Below, piece by piece: positions 43,687-52,470 of a DNA stretch of 64,000 nucleotides. The stretch is from NCBI GenBank assembly GCA_902788345.1, contig CADAJP010000005.1:106781-170780 (forward strand). Reading direction: 5' to 3'. The notes under the pieces were generated by a model that worked only from the letters and a program-made list of their open reading frames with translations, made no database searches and had not been told where the DNA came from. The DNA comes from an uncultured bacterium. Its GTDB lineage: Bacteria; Cyanobacteriota; Vampirovibrionia; Gastranaerophilales; Gastranaerophilaceae. Within the stretch, counting starts at the first letter, position 1, and every line of letters begins with the position of its first letter. Both the position numbers and the translations under genes were made by a program.

Positions 43687-43715
43687 ATTATAACAAAAAT
43701 CCTTAAAACTGTCAT
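43687..43715 (-). promoter_or_regulatory. Promoter of the U32 gene (leaderless start)
   Basis: Minus strand ATGACA (43715-43710), 17 nt, TATAAT (43692-43687). The start of transcription falls at or beside the ATG at 43680. Confidence 0.7.
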
Positions 43716-43734
43716 GCTGAACCTGATTCAGCAT
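43714..43734. repeat. Interspersed-repeat-like hairpin
   Basis: ATGCTGAA-CCTGA-TTCAGCAT is a perfect 8-bp stem. Its flanks (GTCATGCTGAACCTGATTC) look like a short intergenic palindromic element seen in many unrelated bacteria, translated as MLNQVQHDS in spurious ORFs. It overlaps the -35 box of the U32 promoter. Confidence 0.6.
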
Positions 43735-43913
43735 CTATCAACTCCTTTCAAAACAAATTCACAAATTTACCTATTGACAAATTTTAAAATTTTGTGTTTT
43801 ATAAAGAGTATGAAATATTCATTTGTAGAAAATTTAATCTGTTGTTGCTGTAAGTCTTGTTGTTAAGAACTTACTTATAATTTTACACGCAGATTTTTAA
43901 TCAGAAATATTAT

Positions 43914-43949
43914 AAACAGGTTCTTAAATATGTTTTTAAGAACCTGTTT
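43914..43949. repeat. 15-bp perfect inverted repeat before the 43968 gene
   Basis: AAACAGGTTCTTAAA and TTTAAGAACCTGTTT with a 6-nt loop, 18 bp upstream of the start codon. No T run follows, so it looks like a protected leader hairpin or protein site rather than a terminator. Confidence 0.6.
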
Positions 43950-43967
43950 AGCATAGGAGAAATACAA

Positions 43968-45491
43968 ATGAAAATAGAAAAGATTACTAACACCCCGAAA
44001 TTTACGGCCTCATTAGGCGGATTATCTAACGCACTATACACCCTAAATAACAATGACATGCTCAACGCTTCATTTGTTGATGTTTTTGCCATGGATACAC
44101 CAAGAACAATTGTTGAAACAAAAAACAGAGGCAAACAAGCCGGTATTGAAATGGGTTTTAGGGAATACACAGGAACCTTTATTGCAGAATTTTCTGCAGC
44201 TGTTTTTGCTGTTTTAATATCAAAATTTATTTCTAAAAAATTAAATCCTGAAATAAAAGTAAATTCAGGTTCTTGGATTACAAATAACGGCTTAAATGTA
44301 TTTTCAGACATTTATAATAAATCAGATAAAACACCTTATGGTTATGTAAAAAATGTAATAAATTCAATGTCAGGTATAGTCGGTTCAAAAACTAAAAACT
44401 TTACGGATATTGACAGTAACAAAACAAAACCTGTTATTGATAAACTTACAAATTTAATTACCGATAAGTCTTTGGATAAAAAAGCAAGCAAAAAAGCATT
44501 AACGCAGATTCAGGATGAAATAATAAACTTGCTTGGTGCAGATAATTTCGTAACAATTAAATCAGGCAAAAACGAAGTAACATCAAATCTTACACACACT
44601 TTAAGAGATATTGTTGATTCAGGTAAAAATATTTTCTTTACCGAAAGTAAACAAAATTCTAATAACATACTCTCTAAGCTGAAAACAATGAACAAATTGA
44701 GAATAGGTATTGCAATTCCTCTTTCAATGGGGCTTGCAATTACAAATCAATATTTAAACAGATACCTAACAAAAAAAAGAACAGGTATAGATAACTTTGT
44801 TGGAGAAAACGGATACGAAAGCAATGTAGCAAGCAAAAATGAAAAGCAAAAAGAAAAAGGTCTATTATTAAAAAAAATAATATCGGCCGGAATTTTTGTT
44901 TTGATGCTTACAAAAGTTATGGGAATAAAAAAGCCTGTGGATTTAGTCAAAAAATTAGAATTTGACGGCCCTGCAACAAGCGGAAATGCGATAAAAACAA
45001 TATACGGAACACTCATTTTAGGAAGGATTTTTGCTTCAAAAGATTCTACAGAGCTTAGAGAAACTAATGTGAGAGATTATTTAGGATTTCTGAATTGGCT
45101 TGTTTTGGGCGGTTTTGTTGCAAAAGGAATAGGACAAATTTTAGATCCGAAGCAAACAAATTTATTTAATATTTCAAAACAGGGTAAAGGCATAAGCCAC
45201 TGGCTAAAAGATATCTCACTAAAATCACAGAAAGAAATTATTGCGCAGGGAGGAAATGTTAAAACAAATCTGTTAAAATTAAACATTGCACAAATGTCAG
45301 GAATTTTATACAGCGCCATAATGCTTGGTGTTCTTTTGCCAAAACTGAATATTTGGATGACGAAAGGTAAAAATGTAAATAAAACAGAAGAACAAAATGC
45401 GCAAAAACCAAATTCCAAAAATGTAACTTTTAAGTCAAATATTGCCTCAATAGAGGAATTTGCTAAAATAAAACTACAAGATAAAAAATAG
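43968..45491 (+). CDS. Membrane protein of unknown function with MKIxKIxN tag
   Basis: 507 aa. The start MKIEKITNTPKFTASLGG belongs to the tag shared with 27627 and 33560. Hydrophobic segments appear around residues 68-85 (TFIAEFSAAVFAVLISKF), 250-265, 300-318 (KIISAGIFVLMLTKVMG), 365-385 and 437-455 (MSGILYSAIMLGVLLPKL), separated by lysine-rich loops. A second F-rich motif (NVTFKSN) lies near the end. GGAGAAA precedes the ATG. A 15-bp hairpin stands in the leader. It is 10 bp from the hydrolase downstream and probably co-transcribed. I do not recognise the family. Confidence 0.72.
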   Translation: MKIEKITNTPKFTASLGGLSNALYTLNNNDMLNASFVDVFAMDTPRTIVETKNRGKQAGIEMGFREYTGTFIAEFSAAVFAVLISKFISKKLNPEIKVNSGSWITNNGLNVFSDIYNKSDKTPYGYVKNVINSMSGIVGSKTKNFTDIDSNKTKPVIDKLTNLITDKSLDKKASKKALTQIQDEIINLLGADNFVTIKSGKNEVTSNLTHTLRDIVDSGKNIFFTESKQNSNNILSKLKTMNKLRIGIAIPLSMGLAITNQYLNRYLTKKRTGIDNFVGENGYESNVASKNEKQKEKGLLLKKIISAGIFVLMLTKVMGIKKPVDLVKKLEFDGPATSGNAIKTIYGTLILGRIFASKDSTELRETNVRDYLGFLNWLVLGGFVAKGIGQILDPKQTNLFNISKQGKGISHWLKDISLKSQKEIIAQGGNVKTNLLKLNIAQMSGILYSAIMLGVLLPKLNIWMTKGKNVNKTEEQNAQKPNSKNVTFKSNIASIEEFAKIKLQDKK

Positions 45492-45501
45492 CAGGAGAAA
45501 T

Positions 45502-46119
45502 ATGAAAACAATATTATGTTACGGAGATTCAAACACATTTGGATTTAACCCGAGAGATTTTTCAAGATATGATAAAAAAACTCGCTGGACAGGAGTTTTA
45601 CAAAGTAATCTCGGATATGAATATAAAATTATAAATGAGGGTGCAAATAACCGTACTGGTTTTGTGGAAAATCTTGAAGGGGACTTTTATTCCGCACAAA
45701 AACATTACCCGGAGTTGATTTCCAAAACGCAAAATATTGATATTATTATACTCGCAATCGGGACAAATGATTTGCAATTTCTATACGAAACAAATTCTGA
45801 TATTTTTGAAAAAGGATTAGAAAAATTAATCACAATTTCAAAAACAAGAACAAATAATATTATAATCATCCCGCCGGTAAAATTGGGCAAAAACATATTA
45901 AAAGGATATTTTAAGATTCAGTTTGACCAAACTAGCATAACAAAATCGCAAACCATAGGCAAAACATACACAAAACTTGCCAAAACTCACAATTGCAGAG
46001 TTTTTGATATAAACGAATTTACCCAACCGTCTGCTATAGATGGATTGCACTACAGCGAAGAATCACACAAAATGATTGCAGATAAACTTGCAGAATTTAT
46101 TAAATCCCAATTTTCTTAA
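45502..46119 (+). CDS. SGNH/GDSL-family esterase
   Basis: 205 aa. Block I is ILCYGDSNTFGF with the catalytic serine at 10; block III AIGTNDLQFL carries the oxyanion asparagine; block V DGLHYSEESHK carries the catalytic Asp and His. No signal peptide is present, so it is cytoplasmic. Members hydrolyse acyl esters of lipids, sugars or thioesters; acetyl-sugar esterase is one possible role in a cell making acetylated glycans. AGGAGAA precedes the ATG. It follows the membrane-protein gene by 10 bp and its stop abuts the stop of dnaN. Confidence 0.9.
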   Translation: MKTILCYGDSNTFGFNPRDFSRYDKKTRWTGVLQSNLGYEYKIINEGANNRTGFVENLEGDFYSAQKHYPELISKTQNIDIIILAIGTNDLQFLYETNSDIFEKGLEKLITISKTRTNNIIIIPPVKLGKNILKGYFKIQFDQTSITKSQTIGKTYTKLAKTHNCRVFDINEFTQPSAIDGLHYSEESHKMIADKLAEFIKSQFS

Positions 46120-47241
46120 TTATCTGATTTGAACAGGCATAATCAGGCAAATAAAATCTTCATCATTGCCCGGTTTTAATACTGTTGCACTCAAAGGAGC
46201 ATTCAAACCTATCACAACCTGTTCGCTTTCAATTATTCTTAAAGCCTCTAATACAAATCTGTAATTGAAAGCTATCATAAGTTCTTCACTTGTATATTCA
46301 ATATCAATTGTATCTTCTGACTTTCCGGCTTCCGGAGTATCAGCGCTCAAAGTCAATTCGTTATCGGCAAAATGCATTTTTACAATACTTGTTTTGTCAT
46401 TTACCATAACAGAAACTCTTTCTAATGCCGCAATTAATTGAGAAACATTTACAACCGCTTTTTTAGGACTTTCTGTAGGTATAAGCTGATTATATCTTGG
46501 GAATTGACCTTCCAAAAGTCTTGAAATAGTTGTAATTTTTTCTGATTTCAATATTATTGTGGATTTATCCTTGCATATTTTTACACTTTCTTCATCAATA
46601 AACGAACTCATTTTCAAAAATTCATTTAATGTTCTTGAAGGTATAATTAGCTGTGTTTGTTCAGATACACTGCTTGAAATCTTTTCTCTGACTCTTGCTA
46701 ATCTGTTACCGTCAGTTGAAGCAATTTCAAGTATTCCGCTGTTAAAATCACAAACAATACCTGATAAAAGATTACTAACTTCATAACTTGCAGCGGCAAA
46801 ACCTGCCTGACGAATACCTTTTAAAAACGGTTTTAATTCAACATCAAAACATTTTGACTCATCAATCTCATAATTGAAAACATCAACCGGAAATTCTGTT
46901 GCACTGATGCCGATAATATCAAATTTTGATTTTCGGCATGTAATAGAAACATTTGAACTTCCTTCTTCTGCTTCGATTGTAACCAAATCATTATTAAGTT
47001 TTGAAATTATTTCATTTAACTTTTTCGCAGGAAGGGTTATTTTGCCGGCTTCCTGAACCTGTGCATCCAAAGTTGTTATAACAGTTAAAACCAAATCAGT
47101 TGCAGTTAAACGAATCTGATTATTTTCCAATGTTTCAATCAATATATTATATAAAACCGGCTGAACAGCTTTTTGAGATGTAGCTCTTTCTACTATTCTG
47201 ATACCGTTTAATAAATCCTCTTTACCAATAATAAATTTCAT
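46120..47241 (-). CDS. dnaN: DNA polymerase III sliding clamp (beta subunit)
   Basis: 373 aa of three repeated clamp domains. It opens MKFIIGKEDLLNGIRIVERATS, with domain junctions near residues 120 and 240, and ends with the conserved DEDFICLIMPVQIR, part of the protein-binding pocket. The dimeric ring holds replicative polymerase on DNA. dnaA, recF and gyrB are not beside it, so there is no evidence for a replication origin here. No clear ribosome site is visible beyond AAGGAG at a suitable place upstream (TAAGGAGTAGGG). Confidence 0.97.
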   Translation of the reverse strand: MKFIIGKEDLLNGIRIVERATSQKAVQPVLYNILIETLENNQIRLTATDLVLTVITTLDAQVQEAGKITLPAKKLNEIISKLNNDLVTIEAEEGSSNVSITCRKSKFDIIGISATEFPVDVFNYEIDESKCFDVELKPFLKGIRQAGFAAASYEVSNLLSGIVCDFNSGILEIASTDGNRLARVREKISSSVSEQTQLIIPSRTLNEFLKMSSFIDEESVKICKDKSTIILKSEKITTISRLLEGQFPRYNQLIPTESPKKAVVNVSQLIAALERVSVMVNDKTSIVKMHFADNELTLSADTPEAGKSEDTIDIEYTSEELMIAFNYRFVLEALRIIESEQVVIGLNAPLSATVLKPGNDEDFICLIMPVQIR

Positions 47242-47308
47242 ATACCCTACTCCTTAAAATTTAAACCAATTATAGAATAAAAAGTTTTGTTTTACAAGTT
47301 TACAAACT

Positions 47309-47335
47309 AAAAGGCAATGTTAACCATTGCCTTTT
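47309..47335. terminator. Intrinsic terminator downstream of the 63-aa gene
   Basis: AAAAGGCAATG and CATTGCCTTTT (47309-47319, 47325-47335) pair perfectly around TTAAC. It ends the small leftward gene and insulates dnaN. Confidence 0.8.
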
Positions 47336-47359
47336 ACCTTAATTCTACTGCATTTGAAC

Positions 47360-47551
47360 CTATTTTTTAACATCATCTTTAATGACAATAAGATTATTCA
47401 TAATTTTCATTGCACAAGTAGGAAGAACTACATGCTCTAAACCTTCTGCAATACTTAAAATACCTCTTGCAGGCAATGTAACTTCTTCACCTTTGTACAT
47501 AAATTTGTAATCTGTGTCTCTGTCTGAACGAATTGTAATCTGTGTTGCCAT
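47360..47551 (-). CDS. Small conserved-looking protein, unknown
   Basis: 63 aa with a strong ribosome site (AAGGGGAA). The sequence MATQITIRSDRDTDYKFMYK is followed by GEEVTLPARGILSIAEGLEHVV, suggesting a compact beta-strand fold, and ends in Lys/Asp. It is a single-gene unit with its own terminator. Charge pattern and good translation signals make it a real gene; no family recognised. Confidence 0.7.
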   Translation of the reverse strand: MATQITIRSDRDTDYKFMYKGEEVTLPARGILSIAEGLEHVVLPTCAMKIMNNLIVIKDDVKK

Positions 47552-47695
47552 TTTTATTCCCCTTAAAAACTAAAGTGTACGAACATTATTATAAATTACA
47601 AACCCCTAAATTGCAAGCATCGTAATTATACTCATCAAAAAAGCATGACTATACAAAAGCTTATGTAACATTTTATTATCATGGCAAAAAATATC

Positions 47696-47724
47696 TTGAT
47701 GTTTTTTTATAAATAGTGTATCAT
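47696..47724 (+). promoter_or_regulatory. Promoter of the four-HTH regulator
   Basis: TTGATG (47696-47701), 17-nt spacer, TATCAT (47719-47724), then AAGGGGA before the ATG at 47748. Confidence 0.6.
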
Positions 47725-47747
47725 TAAAATTCATAAAGGGGAAAATA

Positions 47748-48911
47748 ATGAATAAAAGCTATATATATCCAAAAAAATCAGAATTTTCAACCATATCCGT
47801 TTCCGATATAGATACAGATTTACCGGACTTAAAAAATATATCCGAATCAAAATCCGTAACTATTGCAAAATGGCTTATGGAATACATAAAAACAGCACTT
47901 GACAGCAATAAAATCCATGAAAATGACATATTGCCTTCTAAAGCAGATTTTGCGTACAAACTTGGGGTCAGTATTGGAACAATGCAAAATGCGTTCAGAT
48001 ATATTGAAGATTTGGGATATGTAGAATCAAAACAATGTATCGGCACCCTGATACGAAACTACAAAAAGCCGATTACAACAATGCGAAAATTAACATCAAA
48101 AAGAGATTTAGCATCTGAAGCAATTAAAAGATACATACAAGATGCCGGTTACAAAATCGGAATGGCATTGCCTTCTTCAAGAACAGTGGCACTTCTAATC
48201 GGATATACTTCAAATACAACAAGACTGGCTTTGGAATATCTTTCTACTCAGGGAATTATTGAACATAAATTTAAGAATTCCAACGAACAGGGATGGATAG
48301 TTAAAACCCTTGATTTTAACATTGAAAAACTGGAAAATGCAAAATCTGAAACCTTAGTGGACATGGTTGTTAAAGATTTGGAAAGATACATAACAAATAA
48401 CCTTAAAACCGGTGATAAAATACCATCTCACATGGTTCTTTCTCAAAAACTTAAGGCGAGCATAAAAACGGTGCATGATGCACTTAAAGTTCTTATAGAC
48501 AGAGGAATTCTTCTTGCCAAAAGAGGAAGGTACGGAACAACAGTTATCAGAATACCAAACGATAACACCATAAATTTAAAGCCGGAAATGTCTATTTTTG
48601 CACCTGCAAAAGATACAGCATTTTATCATTATGAAAAAACTCAAAATATGATAAAAAACATGATAGCCAAAAACTATCAGATCGGAGAAAAACTACCTTC
48701 AATCTTGGAATTATCCGAAAAATTTGATTTAAGTCCAAACACAATAAGAAAAGCACTCAAAAACCTTGGAGAAGAAGGTTACTTGGTATTTTCAAGAGGA
48801 AGATACGGCGGAACATTTGTTATAGATATTCCTGAAACAGAAGCAGCATCCTTCAAATGGCTTGCTGTTAATCCGCAATATATTAACAGCGAACTTCAAC
48901 ACCAAAATTAG
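47748..48911 (+). CDS. Regulator with four tandem GntR-type winged helix-turn-helix domains
   Basis: 387 aa made almost entirely of repeated DNA-binding domains at about 38-102, 119-186, 203-267 and 296-360. Each shows the GntR pattern: helix, LPS (or IPS) turn, a recognition helix (VSIGTMQNAFRYIEDLGY, TSNTTRLALEYLSTQGI, ASIKTVHDALKVLIDRGI, LSPNTIRKALKNLGEEGY) and a wing with RGRYG in the last two. A normal GntR factor has one such domain and an effector domain; here there is no effector domain, so ligand control is not obvious. AAGGGGA precedes the ATG. The stop overlaps that of the convergent lipoprotein gene. It could bridge several DNA sites. Confidence 0.82.
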   Translation: MNKSYIYPKKSEFSTISVSDIDTDLPDLKNISESKSVTIAKWLMEYIKTALDSNKIHENDILPSKADFAYKLGVSIGTMQNAFRYIEDLGYVESKQCIGTLIRNYKKPITTMRKLTSKRDLASEAIKRYIQDAGYKIGMALPSSRTVALLIGYTSNTTRLALEYLSTQGIIEHKFKNSNEQGWIVKTLDFNIEKLENAKSETLVDMVVKDLERYITNNLKTGDKIPSHMVLSQKLKASIKTVHDALKVLIDRGILLAKRGRYGTTVIRIPNDNTINLKPEMSIFAPAKDTAFYHYEKTQNMIKNMIAKNYQIGEKLPSILELSEKFDLSPNTIRKALKNLGEEGYLVFSRGRYGGTFVIDIPETEAASFKWLAVNPQYINSELQHQN

Positions 48912-49771
48912 TTATTTGTACCTATTCTTTTTTGAGTATCGTGCTTAAGAATTCTTTTTGCAAGAAGGAATAAAAGTCCAAATACCCCTAATATTAGCAG
49001 GGTAATTGCAAAACTGTTATAAACAATGAACTGAAGTTTTATAGAAACAGGTTTATCGGCGGTTACATTCCAATAATATGTACCGTCCGCAACATTATCG
49101 GCATTACTGTATGATGCACGAGAAGGCAATGTCACGGAAAACTGAGTGTTTAGCTTTGAAACATCCATAATATCATCAGGCTCAGCTTCCGGAGTTGGAG
49201 CAGAAGCATCTCGTTCTGCAACAGAACTATCCTCAAAGTTTTCTTCAAAATCATTTTGCCCGTTTTTTTCAGGATTATCCAAAGAAGTTTCCGTATCGCC
49301 ATATTTCTGTAGATATTCCGGCTTTAAAGCCGCCTGCTCTTTATTATTCTGAACATAATTCATTATAACCTTGTCAGCCTGAGGTTTCAGATTATAAACC
49401 ATATCTACGCTATACAAAGTTACAAACGGGTTATGTTTTACATCAATAAAACGCCCCGATTTATTTTTGGTAGTAAAACCAAGCGAAGATAAGTCTATAT
49501 CATTACGCCTTACGTTTTTAGTCAATTTTACGGCTTCTATTCTGGCAGAAGTATCTGAAAATTTTAAATCCGTAATATAATCATCATCAATGAATTTTTT
49601 ATAATTATCTTTTATTAACTGAACTTCACGCTTGCTTACATTACCATGAGAATCAAGATCAACCGAAAACATTACATTTTTTGCATCAATAAAATCGACA
49701 TTTGCATCAATTTCACTGCAACCGGTGATTAACGGCACAAGCATTAACAATGTTATAATTAATTTTTTCAT
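48908..49771 (-). CDS. Lipoprotein with C-terminal membrane helix (LppM/DUF3153-like)
   Basis: 287 aa. A lipoprotein signal ends LITGC with Cys18 as acylation site. The extracytoplasmic part includes FSVDLDSHGNVSKREVQLIKDNYK and VPSR-like TLPSRASYSNAD segments that resemble the DUF3153/LppM arrangement common in cyanobacteria and actinobacteria. A disordered acidic linker follows, and a C-terminal helix (SFAITLLILGVFGLLFLLA) with a basic tail stays in the inner membrane. GGGAGA precedes the ATG. Role unknown. Confidence 0.75.
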   Translation of the reverse strand: MKKLIITLLMLVPLITGCSEIDANVDFIDAKNVMFSVDLDSHGNVSKREVQLIKDNYKKFIDDDYITDLKFSDTSARIEAVKLTKNVRRNDIDLSSLGFTTKNKSGRFIDVKHNPFVTLYSVDMVYNLKPQADKVIMNYVQNNKEQAALKPEYLQKYGDTETSLDNPEKNGQNDFEENFEDSSVAERDASAPTPEAEPDDIMDVSKLNTQFSVTLPSRASYSNADNVADGTYYWNVTADKPVSIKLQFIVYNSFAITLLILGVFGLLFLLAKRILKHDTQKRIGTNN

Positions 49772-49844
49772 GAAATCTCCCTAATAAAAACTAAATTTAG
49801 CATACCATATTTAATTAAAAAAGTTAATATGCTAAAATAAATTT

Positions 49845-51200
49845 ATGAATATCGGAGATGAATACGAAGTAATTGTTGAAAAATTAACCAATTTAGGCTA
49901 TGGATTGGCAAAAATAGATAATTTTGTAGTTTTTGTAGAAGGCGCCTGCCCTCAGGACAAACTAAAAATAAAAATTATCAAAAAAAATAAAAATTATGCA
50001 AATGCAAAAATTATTAAAATTATACAACCCTCAAAGAACAGAACAGAACCGTTTTGCCCGATGCAAAAAGTTTGCGGAGCATGTCAAATTCAATATATTC
50101 AATACGATTATCAATTAAAGTTAAAACAGCAAATTGTAAAAGAAACAATATCCAAAATCGGCGGATTTGATATAAACATACCTTTACCCGTCCCAAGCCC
50201 GCAAATAAAAAATTACAGACATAAAATTCAATATCCTGTTACCCAGACCAAAAATTCAAAAAGAATTATTGCAGGATACTATAAACCGTCTTCACATGAG
50301 CTTGTAAATATAAAATATTGTCCTATTCAGCCAAAAATTTGTGATGATATTATTGAATATATAAAAGAAAATGCACCCAAATACAACATCACAGGCTACA
50401 CAGAAAATAACAACTCAGGCGATTTAAAACATATTGTCATAAGAGTTTCTTCATTCAATCAGGAAAATCTTGTTACTTTAGTTGTTAATTCTAAAAAACC
50501 ATCTGAAAAATTCATAAAATTTGGAAATGCAATATTTAACGAATTTGATTCAGTTTGCGGAGTTTGTATAAATTATAATTCTGCAAAAACCAATGTAATA
50601 ATGGGAAATAAAACAGATTGTATATGCGGAAAAGACCACATTACAGAAGAAATTTTGGGTAAAAAATTTATTGTAGGACCTCAGACATTCTTTCAGGTAA
50701 ACCCTAAAAGCGCCGAAAATATTTTTTCCTACGTTAAGGAATATATTAAATCTCATTTCAAAGAGCCGCTTATTCTTGATGCTTATGCAGGAATCAGTGC
50801 TTTTGGAATTTGCGTAAGCGATATTGCACAAAAAGTTGTAACAATCGAAGAAAATCCGCAATCGGTTGAACTTGCTCAAAAAAGTATCGAAATTAATAAC
50901 ATCAATAATCTTGAAATACACAATGCTGACGCCGGGGAATATTTTTCAAATGAAAAAAGAAAATTTGATGTTATAATACTTGATCCGCCGAGAAAAGGAT
51001 GCAGCGAGCAATCATTAAATGAAGCAATAAGACTTGGGAAAAGCACAATTATATATGTTTCTTGCAATCCGTCAACCCTTGCTAGAGATTTAAAATACCT
51101 CCGCCAAAAAGGATGTCAGGTTGAAAGCATACAACCTTTTGACATGTTTTGCCATACATATCATATCGAAAATGTTGCTATTATTAAACTTCCGGAATAA
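49845..51200 (+). CDS. 23S rRNA (uracil-C5)-methyltransferase, RlmD/RlmCD type
   Basis: 451 aa. A TRAM domain at the start (GDEYEVIVEKLTNLGYG, VVFVEGACPQDKL) is followed by an iron-sulfur cysteine set (FCPMQKVCGACQIQ and a later CPIQPKIC), then the SAM-binding Rossmann domain: FFQVNPKSAENIF, LDAYAGISAFGICVS, ILDPPRKGCS, and VSCNPSTLARDL with the catalytic cysteine. The family makes 5-methyluridine in rRNA; tRNA 54 is already covered by TrmFO at 32258. No ribosome site; TG-n-TAAAAT ends 7 nt before the ATG, suggesting a leaderless mRNA. Confidence 0.93.
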   Translation: MNIGDEYEVIVEKLTNLGYGLAKIDNFVVFVEGACPQDKLKIKIIKKNKNYANAKIIKIIQPSKNRTEPFCPMQKVCGACQIQYIQYDYQLKLKQQIVKETISKIGGFDINIPLPVPSPQIKNYRHKIQYPVTQTKNSKRIIAGYYKPSSHELVNIKYCPIQPKICDDIIEYIKENAPKYNITGYTENNNSGDLKHIVIRVSSFNQENLVTLVVNSKKPSEKFIKFGNAIFNEFDSVCGVCINYNSAKTNVIMGNKTDCICGKDHITEEILGKKFIVGPQTFFQVNPKSAENIFSYVKEYIKSHFKEPLILDAYAGISAFGICVSDIAQKVVTIEENPQSVELAQKSIEINNINNLEIHNADAGEYFSNEKRKFDVIILDPPRKGCSEQSLNEAIRLGKSTIIYVSCNPSTLARDLKYLRQKGCQVESIQPFDMFCHTYHIENVAIIKLPE

Positions 51201-52347
51201 CATCAGTACATTCAGGAGCTTTTACGGGTTCTTTAGGTTTGAAAGCCTCAAGATGTATGCGAAGATTTTTTTCTATGTCGTTTAAATTTATGGCAGTTTT
51301 AGTTTCTTTGAAAGTTGGGGCTGTCCTTCTGCTTGGCGGTAACGTATTATATTTACCCAAGAATAATTTTTTCAGCGAACTAAATAAACCATTAATTGTC
51401 TTTACTTCTTCCGGTGTAAACTGCACAGGTTCATGAGCTACAGCAGAACCAAACCTGTCACGATTTTCTGCCGCATCATAAAGTTTTCTTGTAACCTTGC
51501 CTATCTCTTGTTTAAGAGCTATAACTATTTGTTTTGCACCAATATCTTTAGTAATACCAAGAGAATCATAACGTCTTGTTTGATCATATATTGCATGCTC
51601 TTTATCAGCAGCAAACATATAATTTGGTCCCGGCATTATAATAAGTTCATACAACATACCATTTTTTTCAAAACGAATTTGAACATCCTGATAACCGGAT
51701 GATTGAGCTCTGTCGCCAAATCTTACATCTACATCCGGAACTTTTATTGCTTTTCCTGATTCATCAAGAACAAGCTTCCCTGTTTCATCTTCCATATAAG
51801 TCGGAGCAATATGGTATTTTTTCTTTTCCATTGCTTCAATTATTTTCGGATAATTTTTATCAGCATCCAGCATAAACATTCTGGCTCTTATTTCATCTCT
51901 GATAACTTCTTTATATCCGCGTTCATTATACTTATCTTCTCTTTTAGTAAGTTTTTCAATTATAGAAGTGATTTTTTTAACAGCGGTTTCAGAATTAGCT
52001 TCTCTGATAAATGTTGCACCCGGCACTATTTGAGCAACTTCATCTAAATCCGTTAAATAAGTTCTTGCCAAAGCCCTTTTACTTGCAGTATAAACATCAC
52101 CTAAATTCGTTTTTGATACAGGTGTACGTTTTTTCTTTTCAACAGGAGTCGAACCCTCAGCTTTTGACGGTTCAAATTTATCTTTAGCAGGAGTACGTTC
52201 AAGAATAGAATTGGTTATCTTTGCCCTCCAGCTTTGTTTGTGTCTTGTTTTTTTAGGGGTTGCAGTTTCTTCTGCAGAAGTCTTTGTAAACGATTTTATG
52301 TTAGGAAATCTTCCCAATGCATTTGCAATTTTTCTATGTAATTTCAT
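51184..52347 (-). CDS. Protein with basic tail and possible divergent RelA/SpoT-like domain
   Basis: 387 aa. The first 80 residues are very basic and Thr/Lys-rich, likely disordered. Residues about 100-270 follow the order of a RelA/SpoT nucleotidyltransferase fold: SETAVKKITSIIEKL, IRDEIRARMFMLD (in place of the D-x-x-R region), VPDVDVRFGDRAQSSGYQDVQI (compare GYRSxH) and MLYELIIMPGP followed by ADKEHAIYDQTRR (compare ELQIRT and the H-x-x-Y). The aspartate, Gly-Tyr and His-x-x-Tyr are thus all represented. The match is by eye. It overlaps the convergent methyltransferase by 17 bp. If right, it could make (p)ppGpp or modify a target. Confidence 0.5.
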   Translation of the reverse strand: MKLHRKIANALGRFPNIKSFTKTSAEETATPKKTRHKQSWRAKITNSILERTPAKDKFEPSKAEGSTPVEKKKRTPVSKTNLGDVYTASKRALARTYLTDLDEVAQIVPGATFIREANSETAVKKITSIIEKLTKREDKYNERGYKEVIRDEIRARMFMLDADKNYPKIIEAMEKKKYHIAPTYMEDETGKLVLDESGKAIKVPDVDVRFGDRAQSSGYQDVQIRFEKNGMLYELIIMPGPNYMFAADKEHAIYDQTRRYDSLGITKDIGAKQIVIALKQEIGKVTRKLYDAAENRDRFGSAVAHEPVQFTPEEVKTINGLFSSLKKLFLGKYNTLPPSRRTAPTFKETKTAINLNDIEKNLRIHLEAFKPKEPVKAPECTDVIPEV

Positions 52348-52429
52348 GATACCTATCCTTATTTATATTTATTATAAAAACAAACATAAATAAATTTGCC
52401 GATTTTAATATCGGTTTTTAATATTTCAT

Positions 52430-52462
52430 AAAAAGCCTTTAGAAAATTTCTAAAGGCTTTTT
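52430..52462 (-). terminator. Terminator of the ABC flippase gene
   Basis: AAAAAGCCTTTAGAAA and TTTCTAAAGGCTTTTT, nearly 14 usable base pairs, ending in T's on either strand. It lies between 52471 (end of the flippase gene) and the downstream unit. Confidence 0.88.
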
Positions 52463-52470
52463 ATTTACAT

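Noticed and set aside
43680..43734. Extension of the U32 protein to a start at 43734
   Set aside because: The added residues (MLNQVQHDS) come from a short interspersed repeat, and a promoter lies between it and the ATG at 43680.
46120..47241. Replication origin beside dnaN
   Set aside because: No dnaA, no cluster of DnaA boxes (TTATCCACA) and no recF or gyrB were seen nearby; dnaN alone is not evidence.
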